Assembly (NCBI GenBank): GCA_023390635.1
Contig: JAEWCM010000026.1
Location: forward strand, 1 to 6,211
Source of the DNA: Bacillota bacterium
GTDB taxonomy: Bacteria; Bacillota; Desulfitobacteriia; Desulfitobacteriales; Desulfitobacteriaceae
Direction: 5' to 3'
DNA: 6,211 nucleotides
The position numbers and the translations under genes were made by a program. The notes under the pieces were generated by a model that was given only the letters and a program-made list of their open reading frames with translations, did not search any database and was not told the origin of the DNA. This document shows positions 6,067 through 6,211 of this stretch, piece by piece. Numbering within the stretch: the stretch's first letter is position 1; the number at the start of each line of letters is the position of its first letter.

Positions 6067-6160
6067 TGGCGGAGAGAGTGGGATTCGAACCCACGAGAGC
6101 CCTATTCGGACCCTACTCGATTTCGAGTCGAGCGCCTTCGACCAACTCAGCCATCTCTCC
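6067..6160 (-). tRNA. tRNA-Ser(CGA)
   Basis: A 94-nt tRNA including the encoded CCA (6067-6069). The acceptor stem GGAGAGA (from 6160) pairs with TCTCTCC (6071-6077), with discriminator G. The anticodon arm is CTCGA-CTCGAAA-TCGAG, giving anticodon CGA, which reads the serine codon UCG. The T-loop region GGGTTCGAATCCC is intact. A long variable arm (GGGTCCGAATAGGGCTC region) is the class II feature expected for serine tRNA. No clear promoter could be assigned in the 51 nt upstream, so it may belong to a tRNA cluster continuing beyond the right edge. Confidence 0.97.
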
Positions 6161-6211
6161 ATGTATTAAATTCCATCTATGATTCAAATGCTACAATGAA
6201 CATTTGGATCA

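Noticed and set aside
1..6211. NifH-like P-loop ATPase, NifB radical SAM gene, CRISPR array, insertion sequence or attachment site
   Set aside because: No such gene or motif was seen. The tRNA-Ser 3' end is followed at once by its terminator, with no duplicated tRNA fragment to suggest an integrated element.

Overview
The window looks like chromosomal DNA of an anaerobic Firmicute, most likely a Peptococcaceae of the Desulfitobacterium type. This is an inference from strong AGGAGG-type ribosome binding sites, the protein styles, a nitrogenase-like gene pair, and a tRNA-Ser(CGA) with encoded CCA. Every supported gene lies on the minus strand, so the natural reading runs from position 6211 down to 1.

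Region 6211-5911 holds a tRNA-Ser(CGA) followed by a textbook intrinsic terminator and an AT-rich promoter region. Region 5910-4907 is a two-gene unit: a short AraC-family regulator (129 aa), then after 20 nt a complete ClpP protease subunit (197 aa) with an intact Ser-His-Asp triad but an unusual GQSGS nucleophile segment. Directly after the clpP stop is a consensus-like minus-strand promoter (TTGACA-17-TATTTT). About 50 nt further on is a strong intrinsic terminator, which lies upstream of the next operon's first start codon. That terminator may end the clpP transcript, attenuate the next operon, or do both.

Region 4656-834 is the core: a cysteine synthase (314 aa), a NifK-like protein (444 aa) and a NifD-like protein (505 aa). 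The genes are separated by only 13 and 12 nt and each has its own Shine-Dalgarno. Both Nif-like proteins keep the three P-cluster-type cysteines with near-nitrogenase spacing. The NifD-like protein also keeps the cysteine that ligates FeMo-co in nitrogenase (C282), but by hand alignment it has replaced the cofactor histidine (F450) and the R96, Q191 and H195 equivalents needed for N2 reduction. No NifH-like reductase or NifB is present in the window. The pair therefore looks like a divergent nitrogenase-like reductase rather than a nitrogenase. Linkage to cysteine synthase suggests, by inference, reductive sulfur salvage: a C-S-cleaving enzyme, comparable in principle to methylthio-alkane reductase, feeding sulfide into cysteine.

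After the NifD-like gene, without a visible terminator, comes the start of an ABC exporter half-transporter (776 to beyond the left edge; only the membrane domain is visible). It may be the last part of the same transcript.
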